64,000 bases of DNA, from assembly GCA_002071445.1 (NCBI GenBank), contig MWFE01000013.1, positions 87,315-151,314 of the forward strand. Direction: 5' to 3'. A program made the translations under genes and the position numbers. Shown here piece after piece: positions 54,697 to 63,309 of this stretch (its first letter is position 1; each line of letters opens with the position of its first letter). The stretch is from Bacteroidetes bacterium ADurb.Bin008 (GTDB lineage: Bacteria > Bacteroidota > Bacteroidia > Bacteroidales > Tenuifilaceae). Under the pieces are notes generated by a model. It saw nothing but the letters and a program-made list of their open reading frames with translations. It searched no databases and was not told where the DNA came from.

Positions 54697-55401
54697 TTAT
54701 TTTTTAACCTTAGTAATTATTCCATCCCGTTTTGCCTTTGATAAGTCTTTAAATGTACCGTCTGTTATATTATCAAATTTCCAATATCCAACTAGGTCAC
54801 TTTGTAACTCCGGTTTGGTGATAATTGCATTTTTTTCCAAGTCTTTTGTTGTTAATACTGAATTCCAGATTTTCATATCAAACAAGGTCGCTTCAATAAA
54901 AAAAGAGGCTCGTGACATTATAACAATATTTGCTTTTGTATTGGCAGCTTTCGGCATAGCAACGAAATCCTTTGTTGCTACAACTTGTCCATCGGCCAGT
55001 AACTTGAGCGTTTTCAATTGTCTATCCCTAATGGCTGTCAATCTAACCCATTGATTCAAGGGCAATACCTCTGAAGGATTCCAACGCAAAACGTAAGCTT
55101 TTGTGCCATTCCCGTAATACCATTGAGCCTCATCTTTATTTTTGATTCTCAAACTAAACTCATTGTCATTATCAGTGATAAATTTTGATACAATGGATGT
55201 CCATGTTTTTGGGTATTCATGAAGCATAATGTGCATATCAATGGTAAGATCATCAACAAAATCATTGGTTTCTTCTATCCGTATAATACCCTGCTCGTTA
55301 TCAAACTTATACCCGGACAGGGGCTTTTTTTCCACTTTTTTGCAACTGCTAGCAACTACAGCCAGTAAACCGGCTAACACAATTAAGGATTTAAGTTTCA
55401 T
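54697..55401 (-). CDS. LamG/concanavalin-like lectin lipoprotein
   Basis: A 234-residue lipoprotein (signal with lipobox VASSC) carrying one LamG-type beta-sandwich: TIDMHIMLHEYPKTWTSIVSKF, RWNPSEVLPLNQWVRLTAIRD, DGQVVATKDF, LFDMKIWNSVLTTKDLEKN, VGYWKFDNITDGTFKDLS. Such domains bind glycans or act as spacers. It lies directly downstream of the giant glycosyltransferase gene, and a decayed paralogue lies 2.7 kb further along the operon. It may bind or retain the locus polysaccharide at the surface; inferred. Confidence 0.85.
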   Translation of the reverse strand: MKLKSLIVLAGLLAVVASSCKKVEKKPLSGYKFDNEQGIIRIEETNDFVDDLTIDMHIMLHEYPKTWTSIVSKFITDNDNEFSLRIKNKDEAQWYYGNGTKAYVLRWNPSEVLPLNQWVRLTAIRDRQLKTLKLLADGQVVATKDFVAMPKAANTKANIVIMSRASFFIEATLFDMKIWNSVLTTKDLEKNAIITKPELQSDLVGYWKFDNITDGTFKDLSKAKRDGIITKVKK

Positions 55402-55439
55402 GATTTCTATGTGTTAATTTTGTTTTAAGGTCATTATTT

Positions 55440-58400
55440 CTACAAAGATATAACATTCTTTACTATCCTATCAAACTCTTCTGTAAATCTTGCTTGCCAT
55501 GAATTTGTCTTGACAAAGTCGCTGTGATTATAATGTTTACCTTCTGTTAATACTTTTTCGACCATATTAATAAATTCCTCATCATTTTCAGTAACAAAAA
55601 ATCCTTTCAAATCACTGGGAATATTACTAATTTTTGTCGATACAACAGGTAAATTGTAATTTAGATAAACATAAGCCTTCAATGGATTCATATTTTTTGT
55701 AAGTTCTGTGCTCAAATGGGGTAGTATTCCTACTGAAAACTTAGAAATCCAAGCACCAATTTCTTCGTAAGGAACAATACCGGGCATAAAAACATTTTGA
55801 AACGATTTCAATTGTAATACTTGTGGATTGGAGTGAGTTGACCCAATAAGTACAATTAGAGCATTGGGAAATCGTTCAGCAAGTTTTTCAAGCAATGGTA
55901 TGTCAATCTTGCTTTCCAAATTACCTGTAAAGCCAATTATTTTTTTCCCGGCTTCAACACCCTTGATAAAGTCTGAATATTGAACGTTTTTTGGAACCAC
56001 AACATTAGGGTTTAATTGGCATCCATTGGGAATAATTTTAATATTTGAGTTGAATTCCAACATTTTTCTTTGAACTTCCAAGCAATTACAAAATACCTCA
56101 TTGGCATTGCCCAAAATATCTTTGTAATTTTGAGTTAATTCTGCTCTCTGCTCTTCAGTTGTGTTTGGCCATGATCTGTGGTCATCAACAACATCAGCTA
56201 TTAAATAGCCTGGTTTGAACCTTGATAATATTTCTTTGGCTTGAAAATTCTTAGGGAAAAAAATAAAAATGGATTTGTGAGGATCAACCTCCTCCTGTAT
56301 GAATGTTAGGTTAATATAATCATTGTACAAATGTAAAAACTCCATGCTATTAATTTTTATACCCTGTCCTTTTTTATTTGTACTGTAAATAAACACTTTG
56401 TATTTAATCTTTTCGCTATCTCTCATCCCAAGCACCTTCTCATAAGCTCTATAATAAATATATTGATGTTCGACCATATTATCGCCCCAATGCATTTTCT
56501 TCAACGAAAGGTCTGATACAGAGATTGGTGCATCAAATACTATGACTTTTCTTGTGTCTGATCTCTTTGCTAAATAATCAATTATCATATCAACTCTTCG
56601 ACCATACAAGGTAGTATCGTTTTGCTTCCAAAACAGAACATAATCTACCCCTACTTTTGGCACTGGCTTATGTTCAACGGATAATCCTTTCTGAATCAAA
56701 AAGTCTGTCAATGGCTTCAGTTCATATTCGCCAATTTTCTTTGGCAAAGCGATTGCTTTTTGAACTAAGGGGAAAATATTTCGTGCTGCTGAATCATAAC
56801 TATACTTTTCAAGGAAGATTTCTCGGGAGGAAATGGAACTTGGTTTTGATAAGGATAATAAAATTTTATCACTAATATTTTCTTTTGTTATTACCCCGGC
56901 AAGGCCCTCTTCAATAATATCTTTTAAAGGTTCCGTTTCGGTTACCAATAAAGGGATTCCCATACCTATAGCATCAATGGCTTTGGCCGGTAATTGATAT
57001 CTTGAAATAGGATTTTCCGTATCTTGGGGTAAGCATACAACATCTGCTAGTGAAACAATTTCCGGAATTATACTGAATGGCTGATTAGGCATAAAAATAA
57101 TTTTACCTCTGGACAATTCATTAAGTTTATTAGTAACAGACCTATCAGTTGTTTCTCCAACAATTAACAACTTAATATTTTTTAGTGATATACTCCCAAT
57201 AGCTTTAGCTAATACATCTAATCCCTTATGTAGTCTAGGGGTTCCAAAAAACAGGACTAGTTTGTCTTCAATTTTTAAATTATACTTCTTTCTCAACTCA
57301 TTTTTATCATAAAGTTTAGGATCAAATACTCTTTCATTCCTAACATGAGGTATAATCAATCCTCCATATTCTCTTTCTAAGGCCTTGTTAGACACAATGA
57401 TAAAATCTGCAAATTTCCGTAAATCTTGTGCTGCAATAGTCCAAAATTTACCGTATGGAATAGTAAGTTCATCGTTAGACAGTGTATTATATACTTCTAA
57501 TTTATTTATAGGTATTTCATCTGTTGCTCCCACAAAAGAAAGTTCGTGATCGTCAATATCAACCACAAGAGGGCAATTATATTTATGTTTCAAAAGAACT
57601 CCAAAATACATTGAAGGAAATCGGGTTTTACAAGCCACAACCAAATTAGGATTATAAATATTTGTGATTGCTTGTACCTGCTCAATCATTTCTTTGGTTG
57701 TTTCACAAGGTATTTTCAAAATAGGTATGGATGAATCCCGTAACGGTTCCCATATATCCTTTCCATATTTTGGGAATTGAAACCCGACAATAATAACATC
57801 TTCAAACAAACGCTCAAAGATTTCAGCAATAATATACGATCTTCCCAAAGGGTTGTGCCCAACATCCCATGTAATCACCATTACAGTACCCTTCAATTTA
57901 TTACGATTTGGTATGAAAAAATCATTTTTATTCTCTCTTCGTTCATTTAAAACTGAAAATACACGACCCTCTTTTTGCCCAAATAAAATATAATGAACAA
58001 GGGGATTTACATCACTTTTTAAAACATCCGGATATCTTTTTAAATAATGTGAAGTACTAAAGTCTTTATTGGGGTTTCTCCCTTCTATTGCTCCTCGGCG
58101 CACATAGTGGATAACCGGGTCTTTCTTAGATTTAGCCACATCAGGGTATTGCATAAGATACCATTTCCTGTCAAAATAATCGGATTTATTAATGACCTGT
58201 ATTGCCTTGTAATTGTTCCATTCTTGCTTTGATTGTTTTACCCTGAATAGCAAAAAGTTACCAATGACCTTAATGACCATAACCATAAAGGTCAAAAAGT
58301 TTTTTAACAAATGACCAAAAAGTCTAATGGGTTTAGTTAAGCGCCAACTATATGAATGCTGCAAATTAAATATAACTTCATCTTTGCTAATTACTTCTTT

Positions 58401-60092
58401 TTCTACTATTCGTAGTCTTTCTTTTAAAACTTTTTCACTTTCTTCTAATTGTTCCTTCAACCTTATTGTTTGATTAGCGATATCTTGAAGTTCTGAATTC
58501 TGGTTTTGAAGTTCTGAATTCCGGTTCTGAAGTTCTGAATTCTGGTTTTGAAGTTCTGAATTCTGGTTTTGAAGTTCTGAATTCCGGTTCTGAAGTTCTG
58601 AATTCTGGATTTGAAATTCTGCTATGGTTGTTTCTCTTTCTCTAAGTTGATTACTTGTCGAAACTAATATAGTCTTAGAGGATTCAAATTCATTTTTTAC
58701 AATTAATAAAGAACTATTTAACTCATCAATCTTTTTAGTGAGTCCATCAATTTCTTTACTTTTAATTGAATTCTCATATTCTAGTTCCCTTAATATGCTC
58801 TTCTGATCTTCAATCTCATTCTTTTTACTATCTAATTCTTCGACAATTCGTTGAATTTTATCTGTAAGTTGAGTATTTAAAACATCTTTCTGATTAATGG
58901 TTAATTCTATTCCCCTAATTTTTTCATCTTTATGGGCAAGAGCAGTTTTATAATTTTCTAAACTATTCTGAAGATCTTGAATTTTATCATTTTTTTTGGA
59001 AATTGTGTCTTGATGTAAAAGAAGTCTTTTTTCGAGTAGTAACATACCCTCTTTTCCTTGATAGTTATCCTCTCTAAGTTGCTTTGTCCTTTCTTCGAGT
59101 TTAACAATAGCACTATCTCTTTTGGACATAGCTGCTTTATGCTTTTCAAGCCTTTCTTCAAGTTTCTTTATAGCCTCATTTTTAAGGTCGATGGTGGTTT
59201 TATGGTTACTAATCCGAACATCAAAATTGGCAATGACTTTATCGTTTTCTCTAATTATTTTTCTAAAACTTTCTGTATCTTTTTTTAATTTTTCATACTC
59301 TTCGTTTCTCTTTGAGATAAACTTTTCTCTTATCTCTAGTTCATTTTCACGTTTTTTAATCTCCGATTTATTAAGTTCCAACTCTTTCCTGGTATCATCC
59401 AATTCTTGATACAGTAATATTCGATTACCTAAAGTTGAAAAAAAATTGCGATAATATGGGTTGTGGTTTGCTTCCTTGCAAAATGAGACAAAATCCTCGT
59501 CTACTGTATCTCCTACACATAAAACACCCAAACCGTTACCATGAACGAAATCAAAGGATATATATTTTTCTCTTAATTCCTCCCAAAATTTCCACACTCC
59601 AAAACCTCTATCCCGTACGTTGGTATCATGAAAAATTACAACACCTTGTTTGCTAAGTTTGGGAAGCCAAGTATCGAAATCATGTTTCACTGCTTCATAA
59701 GTGTGTAATCCATCAATATGAAGTAAATCAACTGTTTGATCATTAAAATATGCAAGTGCATCATCAAACGTCATTTTTAGCAATGATGAAACACGATTAA
59801 AATGCTCATCATTAATAGATTTAACTCTTTTAAAAACATTTTTGTCGTAAAAACTTGCATGCTCATCCCCTTCCCATGTATCAACAGCATAGCACTTTGT
59901 AGCTATTTTCAACTCCTCCACCGCCTGACAAAAAGAGAAATAGGAATTTCCCGAATGTGTCCCCAACTCCACAAAAATTGTTGGTTTCAATTTTTCAATC
60001 AGAAAAAAGGCGAATGGAATATGCTGAATCCAACCGTAGGGTTTGGCCACAAAATTGGGCCTACTGTACAATAGATTTGCTTGTATATCCAT
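55440..60092 (-). CDS. Giant methyltransferase-coiled coil-GT4-GT4 fusion (putative polymerase/terminator/ruler)
   Basis: A 1550-residue multidomain protein. Residues ~1-220: class I SAM methyltransferase of the Methyltransf_24/CmcI type (VELGTHSGNSYFSF, LHIDGLHTYEAVKHDFDTW, FHDTNVRDRGFGVW). ~228-580: coiled coil with six NSELQNQ/R heptads at ~494-535, ending in HSYSWRLTKPIR. ~597-616: hydrophobic membrane helix. ~630-710: two copies of a motif Y-L-x2-Y-P-D-V-x-K-S-x4-P-x3-H-Y-x6-EGR that is common beside GTs. ~730-1115: GT-B glycosyltransferase (FFGTPRLHKGLDVLAKAI, QLPAKAIDAIGMGIPLLVT). ~1145-1550: second GT-B domain (GFTGNLESKIDIPLLEKLA, PLKAYVYLNYNLPVVS). Upstream lie wzt and wzm. The layout parallels E. 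coli O9a WbdD (methyl cap plus coiled-coil ruler) fused to a two-domain WbdA-type polymerase. Domain identities are seen; the combined role is inferred. Confidence 0.9.
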   Translation of the reverse strand: MDIQANLLYSRPNFVAKPYGWIQHIPFAFFLIEKLKPTIFVELGTHSGNSYFSFCQAVEELKIATKCYAVDTWEGDEHASFYDKNVFKRVKSINDEHFNRVSSLLKMTFDDALAYFNDQTVDLLHIDGLHTYEAVKHDFDTWLPKLSKQGVVIFHDTNVRDRGFGVWKFWEELREKYISFDFVHGNGLGVLCVGDTVDEDFVSFCKEANHNPYYRNFFSTLGNRILLYQELDDTRKELELNKSEIKKRENELEIREKFISKRNEEYEKLKKDTESFRKIIRENDKVIANFDVRISNHKTTIDLKNEAIKKLEERLEKHKAAMSKRDSAIVKLEERTKQLREDNYQGKEGMLLLEKRLLLHQDTISKKNDKIQDLQNSLENYKTALAHKDEKIRGIELTINQKDVLNTQLTDKIQRIVEELDSKKNEIEDQKSILRELEYENSIKSKEIDGLTKKIDELNSSLLIVKNEFESSKTILVSTSNQLRERETTIAEFQIQNSELQNRNSELQNQNSELQNQNSELQNRNSELQNQNSELQDIANQTIRLKEQLEESEKVLKERLRIVEKEVISKDEVIFNLQHSYSWRLTKPIRLFGHLLKNFLTFMVMVIKVIGNFLLFRVKQSKQEWNNYKAIQVINKSDYFDRKWYLMQYPDVAKSKKDPVIHYVRRGAIEGRNPNKDFSTSHYLKRYPDVLKSDVNPLVHYILFGQKEGRVFSVLNERRENKNDFFIPNRNKLKGTVMVITWDVGHNPLGRSYIIAEIFERLFEDVIIVGFQFPKYGKDIWEPLRDSSIPILKIPCETTKEMIEQVQAITNIYNPNLVVACKTRFPSMYFGVLLKHKYNCPLVVDIDDHELSFVGATDEIPINKLEVYNTLSNDELTIPYGKFWTIAAQDLRKFADFIIVSNKALEREYGGLIIPHVRNERVFDPKLYDKNELRKKYNLKIEDKLVLFFGTPRLHKGLDVLAKAIGSISLKNIKLLIVGETTDRSVTNKLNELSRGKIIFMPNQPFSIIPEIVSLADVVCLPQDTENPISRYQLPAKAIDAIGMGIPLLVTETEPLKDIIEEGLAGVITKENISDKILLSLSKPSSISSREIFLEKYSYDSAARNIFPLVQKAIALPKKIGEYELKPLTDFLIQKGLSVEHKPVPKVGVDYVLFWKQNDTTLYGRRVDMIIDYLAKRSDTRKVIVFDAPISVSDLSLKKMHWGDNMVEHQYIYYRAYEKVLGMRDSEKIKYKVFIYSTNKKGQGIKINSMEFLHLYNDYINLTFIQEEVDPHKSIFIFFPKNFQAKEILSRFKPGYLIADVVDDHRSWPNTTEEQRAELTQNYKDILGNANEVFCNCLEVQRKMLEFNSNIKIIPNGCQLNPNVVVPKNVQYSDFIKGVEAGKKIIGFTGNLESKIDIPLLEKLAERFPNALIVLIGSTHSNPQVLQLKSFQNVFMPGIVPYEEIGAWISKFSVGILPHLSTELTKNMNPLKAYVYLNYNLPVVSTKISNIPSDLKGFFVTENDEEFINMVEKVLTEGKHYNHSDFVKTNSWQARFTEEFDRIVKNVISL
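58487..58612 (-). repeat. Six 21-bp tandem repeats encoding coiled-coil heptads
   Basis: Six units of 21 bp (58487-58507, 58508-58528, 58529-58549, 58550-58570, 58571-58591, 58592-58612) with plus-strand core GAAGTTCTGAATTC(T/C)GG. Units 1, 3 and 4 are identical, units 2 and 5 are identical, and unit 6 differs by two bases, so the array is roughly a 63-bp block repeated twice. Each unit encodes one heptad (NSELQNQ or NSELQNR) of the giant protein's coiled coil. Gain or loss of a unit keeps the reading frame and the heptad phase. Confidence 0.95.
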
Positions 60093-60326
60093 TAGTACTA
60101 TATTAAATAATTAATAATTGTCTTACTTTCTACCAGAGTCAAAATCCTTCATGAAAGAAATATCTGTCTCGCAGTATGAAGGTTATGCGTACTCCTAAAA
60201 GTGCCGGTATTGTCAAATGGCACAACTTTTATGAACCAAAATAGTAAACTATCCACCATTTCTTTTTTATTAAAGGAGATAATTGAAATAATTAAGCCTA
60301 CGTAAATGATTATTTATATTTACCAA

Positions 60327-61676
60327 CTAGACAGTTATTAGCTCAATATTATAATCGTTTTCCTCGAGAACAATAATATTCCCAGTACGTTTAAATTTTG
60401 GTTCTTCATTTTGTACATTAATAAAAATGGCATCGTGAATCCAATGGTGTTGCGTGTGGTTTTCCTGATCACCATCTGAAATAGCGATGGTCAACGAATA
60501 TTTTCCTTCTACCAACAGAGGGAATCGAAAATCGGTTTTTACTATTATTTCCTGGTTGGCCTTTAATTCAGGCAAGGCTCTTTTATATAAATAATTATTA
60601 ACCGTAAAAACGCCATTCCCACGTTTATCTTTCAACTTTAAACCAAAACCCGGTAATGATATGTTAGAGTTGATAATTATTTTTGCAAAAAAGGATAACC
60701 ATTCTCCTCCCTTTACCACATCAACATTTTTATCGGTGTCTTTAAAATACAATGCCACTTCCTTAATTATTGCTCCATGCTCTCCAAACGATTCAAGTTG
60801 AGAAACACCCGTCCACTTAATATTACTTTGCTCAAGAGGCACAGATGATTCGTTCGAATTGTTTTCACTTGATTTTCCAGATTGGCTGACAGTATCTTCT
60901 CGATCATTTTCAGCACCTTCCTGTGTTTCGAGTCCATAGGTCATAAAACCCACATATTTTTTTATTATCTCACTGGAAGATCCATATTCCTGTATCTTAC
61001 CCTCGTTAAGCCAAAGGGTTTTGTTGCAGAAATTTGTAATAGCTATGGTATCGTGTGAAACCAAAATAACGGTTTTCCTCTTCTCAATAATATCACTCAT
61101 CACCCGGTAGCATTTCTGCTTAAAACGTAGATCCCCCACCGCCAGCACCTCATCGAGTATAAGAATGTCGGGATCCACATGGCTTGCCACGGAGAAAGCC
61201 AGCCTCGAACGCATACCGCTGGAATAGGTTTTTAGCGATTGGCCGATGAAACGGCCAATATCGGCAAAGGCAATAATCTCATCCAGCCTCTCATCAATCA
61301 TCTTTTTGGTAAAGCCAAGGATAGTGCCATAGAAGTATATATTCTCCAATCCCGTGAGTTCGGGGTTAAAACCCGATCCCAACTCAAGCAAGGAGATGAC
61401 CCTTCCGCTCACCTGGAAACTGCCCGAGGAAGGGGTGAGAACACGGGACAGAATTTTTAGCAGGGTTGATTTCCCGCTGCCATTCTGCCCCACAATCCCC
61501 AACGAATCGCCCTTTTCAACCTCAAAGGTTACATCGCGTAAAGCGTAAAAGTCATCGTGATACTTCTTCCGCATGGGATGCAAGGCCTCTTTTAGCCTAT
61601 CCTTTGGGCTGTTATATAAGGGGTATATTTTTGTTAACGAGTTGACACTGATTGCCAGATTACTGTACATTTTCAA
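60327..61676 (-). CDS. wzt: ABC O-polysaccharide exporter ATPase Wzt with C-terminal recognition domain
   Basis: A 449-residue ATPase of the Wzt/TagH class. Residues ~1-250 are the nucleotide-binding domain: GQNGSGKST (Walker A), YSSGMRSRLAFSVA (signature), ILILDEVLAVGD (Walker B), SHD (H-loop). A polar Ser/Glu/Asn linker (~255-290) leads to a ~150-residue beta-rich C-terminal domain (GAIIKEVALYFKDTD, GEWLSFFAKIIINS, FPLLVEGKYSLTIAISDGD, WIHDAIFINV) of the Wzt_C type, which in E. coli O9a/O8 binds the methyl- or methyl-phosphate-capped chain end before export. Adjacent wzm and the methyltransferase-containing giant protein fit that mechanism. Confidence 0.93.
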   Translation of the reverse strand: MKMYSNLAISVNSLTKIYPLYNSPKDRLKEALHPMRKKYHDDFYALRDVTFEVEKGDSLGIVGQNGSGKSTLLKILSRVLTPSSGSFQVSGRVISLLELGSGFNPELTGLENIYFYGTILGFTKKMIDERLDEIIAFADIGRFIGQSLKTYSSGMRSRLAFSVASHVDPDILILDEVLAVGDLRFKQKCYRVMSDIIEKRKTVILVSHDTIAITNFCNKTLWLNEGKIQEYGSSSEIIKKYVGFMTYGLETQEGAENDREDTVSQSGKSSENNSNESSVPLEQSNIKWTGVSQLESFGEHGAIIKEVALYFKDTDKNVDVVKGGEWLSFFAKIIINSNISLPGFGLKLKDKRGNGVFTVNNYLYKRALPELKANQEIIVKTDFRFPLLVEGKYSLTIAISDGDQENHTQHHWIHDAIFINVQNEEPKFKRTGNIIVLEENDYNIELITV

Positions 61677-61704
61677 ATTCTATAAAAAAAATAGGCCAAT
61701 TCAA

Positions 61705-62514
61705 CTACAAAACATCAGCGTAATGTGGTTTTAACTTCTGAAAGACAATGGCTCCCACAACGAAAAAGAAAATGGCAACGCACCAAAAGTAGATAGTGAG
61801 GTTGACCTGTTCGAAAAACCATTTGCCATGTATAAAGGTCTCGCGATAGCCATTGGTAATGTAAAAAAACGGATTGAGATCAACCAGCAACCGCTTTGGT
61901 CCTGTTAATCCCTCGTGCGGCCATATTATGGGTGTCAGCCAGAAGAAAAGGGTGTTGAATACCTCTATAGTTTGTTTTATATCCCTTACAAATACCATAA
62001 GCGCCGATGTGAGCCAGCCCATCCCGATAAGCAGCACCAAGGCACACAGTAAGTAGTAGGGAATTTGAATCCAGTAGATCGTAGGGTAAAATCCGTACAA
62101 CACCACGATGATTATCAAAACCACCAGCATAAACAGGTGGATAATAAGCACGGTGAATAATTTTATCAGAGGGATAATACCAACCCTGAAATACATTTTC
62201 TTTATCAGAAATGAGTAGTCCACCAGCGATCCTGCAGCATTGCTCAGCCCATCCCTGATAAAAAACCAGGGTATCATGGCCGATACCAGCCAAGGCAAAA
62301 AAGCATAACCTAACCCCTCTCCCGACCTTAATCCAATAGATACCACAAACCAAATGGTGAGAATATAAACCAACGGGTTTATAAACGCCCATACCATTCC
62401 CAGATAGGTTGAAAGGTACTTCTTCTGGAAATCGCGCGCCACCAGTTTGCGGATTATATAGCGCTGCTGGTAAATAACCTTGTTAAAGTAGTAGAAGTTT
62501 TTTAAGTAACTCAT
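61705..62514 (-). CDS. wzm: ABC O-polysaccharide exporter permease Wzm
   Basis: A 269-residue ABC-2 permease with six membrane helices. Seen: LVARDFQKKYLSTYLGMVWAFINPLVYIL in the N-terminal amphipathic and first helices (key parts ARDFQ.KY..T.LG..W), a central WFFIRDGLSNAAGSLVDYSFLIKKMYF pattern and FFWLTPIIWP near helix 5, all typical of Wzm/TagG. It forms the membrane channel with Wzt for the completed polyprenyl-linked polymer. It is the first gene of the locus, with a candidate promoter 70-100 bp upstream. Confidence 0.94.
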   Translation of the reverse strand: MSYLKNFYYFNKVIYQQRYIIRKLVARDFQKKYLSTYLGMVWAFINPLVYILTIWFVVSIGLRSGEGLGYAFLPWLVSAMIPWFFIRDGLSNAAGSLVDYSFLIKKMYFRVGIIPLIKLFTVLIIHLFMLVVLIIIVVLYGFYPTIYWIQIPYYLLCALVLLIGMGWLTSALMVFVRDIKQTIEVFNTLFFWLTPIIWPHEGLTGPKRLLVDLNPFFYITNGYRETFIHGKWFFEQVNLTIYFWCVAIFFFVVGAIVFQKLKPHYADVL

Positions 62515-62582
62515 TGAAACGACTGATAGTGAACTGCTCTTGAAAGCTTCGCCCTGTCACTCCCAATGCAGGCGTAACAAGG

Positions 62583-62615
62583 CAAATTTATAGTCAACCT
62601 TTTTCTACACATCAA
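62583..62615 (-). promoter_or_regulatory. Candidate promoter of the polysaccharide locus
   Basis: Minus-strand TTG (62615-62613), 22-bp spacer, TAAATTTG (62590-62583). Transcription would start near 62576, about 60 nt before the wzm ATG at 62514. Confidence 0.5.
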
Positions 62616-62800
62616 CAAACCCAAAACCAAAAGAAATCAACTGTATATCAGTGAGAATAACGTATAGATCCACTTTTTCGTGTATCCACAGTAAACAAAA
62701 TGCTTTCTACGCTTTGGAACATCACTGCACTTAGGTTGAATTTTCCGTTTGAAAAGTACAAAATTAACATTTTATACCAAAATGGGATTCTTAGAAAACC

Positions 62801-62833
62801 TTTGTCAGGGCTACAGTTTAATTAGTACCTTTG
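62801..62833 (+). promoter_or_regulatory. Promoter of the OB-fold/YceI pair
   Basis: TTTG (62801-62804), 21-bp spacer, TACCTTTG (62826-62833), an exact match to the Bacteroidota consensus, 36 bp before the ATG at 62870. It also rules out the TTG start at 62831, which overlaps the box. Confidence 0.8.
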
Positions 62834-62869
62834 ATTGCCATAATAAAACCTTTTCTTCAATTGCAATGT

Positions 62870-63298
62870 ATGAAAACAATACTTAAGATTTTGCTGATTC
62901 TGGTGGCAATTATCGTCATTACAGCTTTGGGCTTCTACTTCTTTGTATACAACAAACACCATGTTGACTACTCGAAAAGCGACGTGGAAATCGAGATTAG
63001 GGCCGAAGAAATATTCTCGGATTTTGTAAAAAATCCCCTGGCTGCTGCCAAGAAGTATAATGGCAAGGTGCTCATGGTGAGTGGCACTGTTGATGCCATT
63101 GAGCAGGCCGGGGAGCTAACCATTGCCGTAATGATTATGGACGAAGGCTTTTTTGGTCCGGAAGGTGTTCGTTTCTCTCTGCTTGAAAATCAGGCGAATT
63201 TAATAGATATTGGCAAGCCCGTTAATCTGAAAGGACTATGCACAGGCTACACCGAAGCGGACGTGGTGCTGGAGCATGTCTCTGTTGTTGCACAGTAA
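62870..63298 (+). CDS. OB-fold (tRNA_anti-like) membrane-anchored protein
   Basis: A 142-residue protein starting MKTILKILLILVAIIVITAL, an N-terminal anchor or signal helix, followed by an OB-fold-like domain: AEEIFSDFVKNPLAAAKKYNGKVLMVSGTV, IAVMIMDEGFFGPEGVRFSLL (patterns A..I...F..N...A...Y.gk...V.G.V) and GKPVNLKGLCTGYTEADVVLEHVSV. This is the tRNA_anti-like/OB_NTP-like periplasmic family; ligand unknown. It is followed 11 bp later by a YceI protein, so the two probably share the promoter at 62801. Confidence 0.82.
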   Translation: MKTILKILLILVAIIVITALGFYFFVYNKHHVDYSKSDVEIEIRAEEIFSDFVKNPLAAAKKYNGKVLMVSGTVDAIEQAGELTIAVMIMDEGFFGPEGVRFSLLENQANLIDIGKPVNLKGLCTGYTEADVVLEHVSVVAQ

Positions 63299-63309
63299 AT
63301 ATTTTTGAC

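Noticed and set aside
58487..58612. CRISPR array
   Set aside because: The 21-bp units are directly contiguous with no spacers, are in frame, and encode coiled-coil heptads of a long protein.
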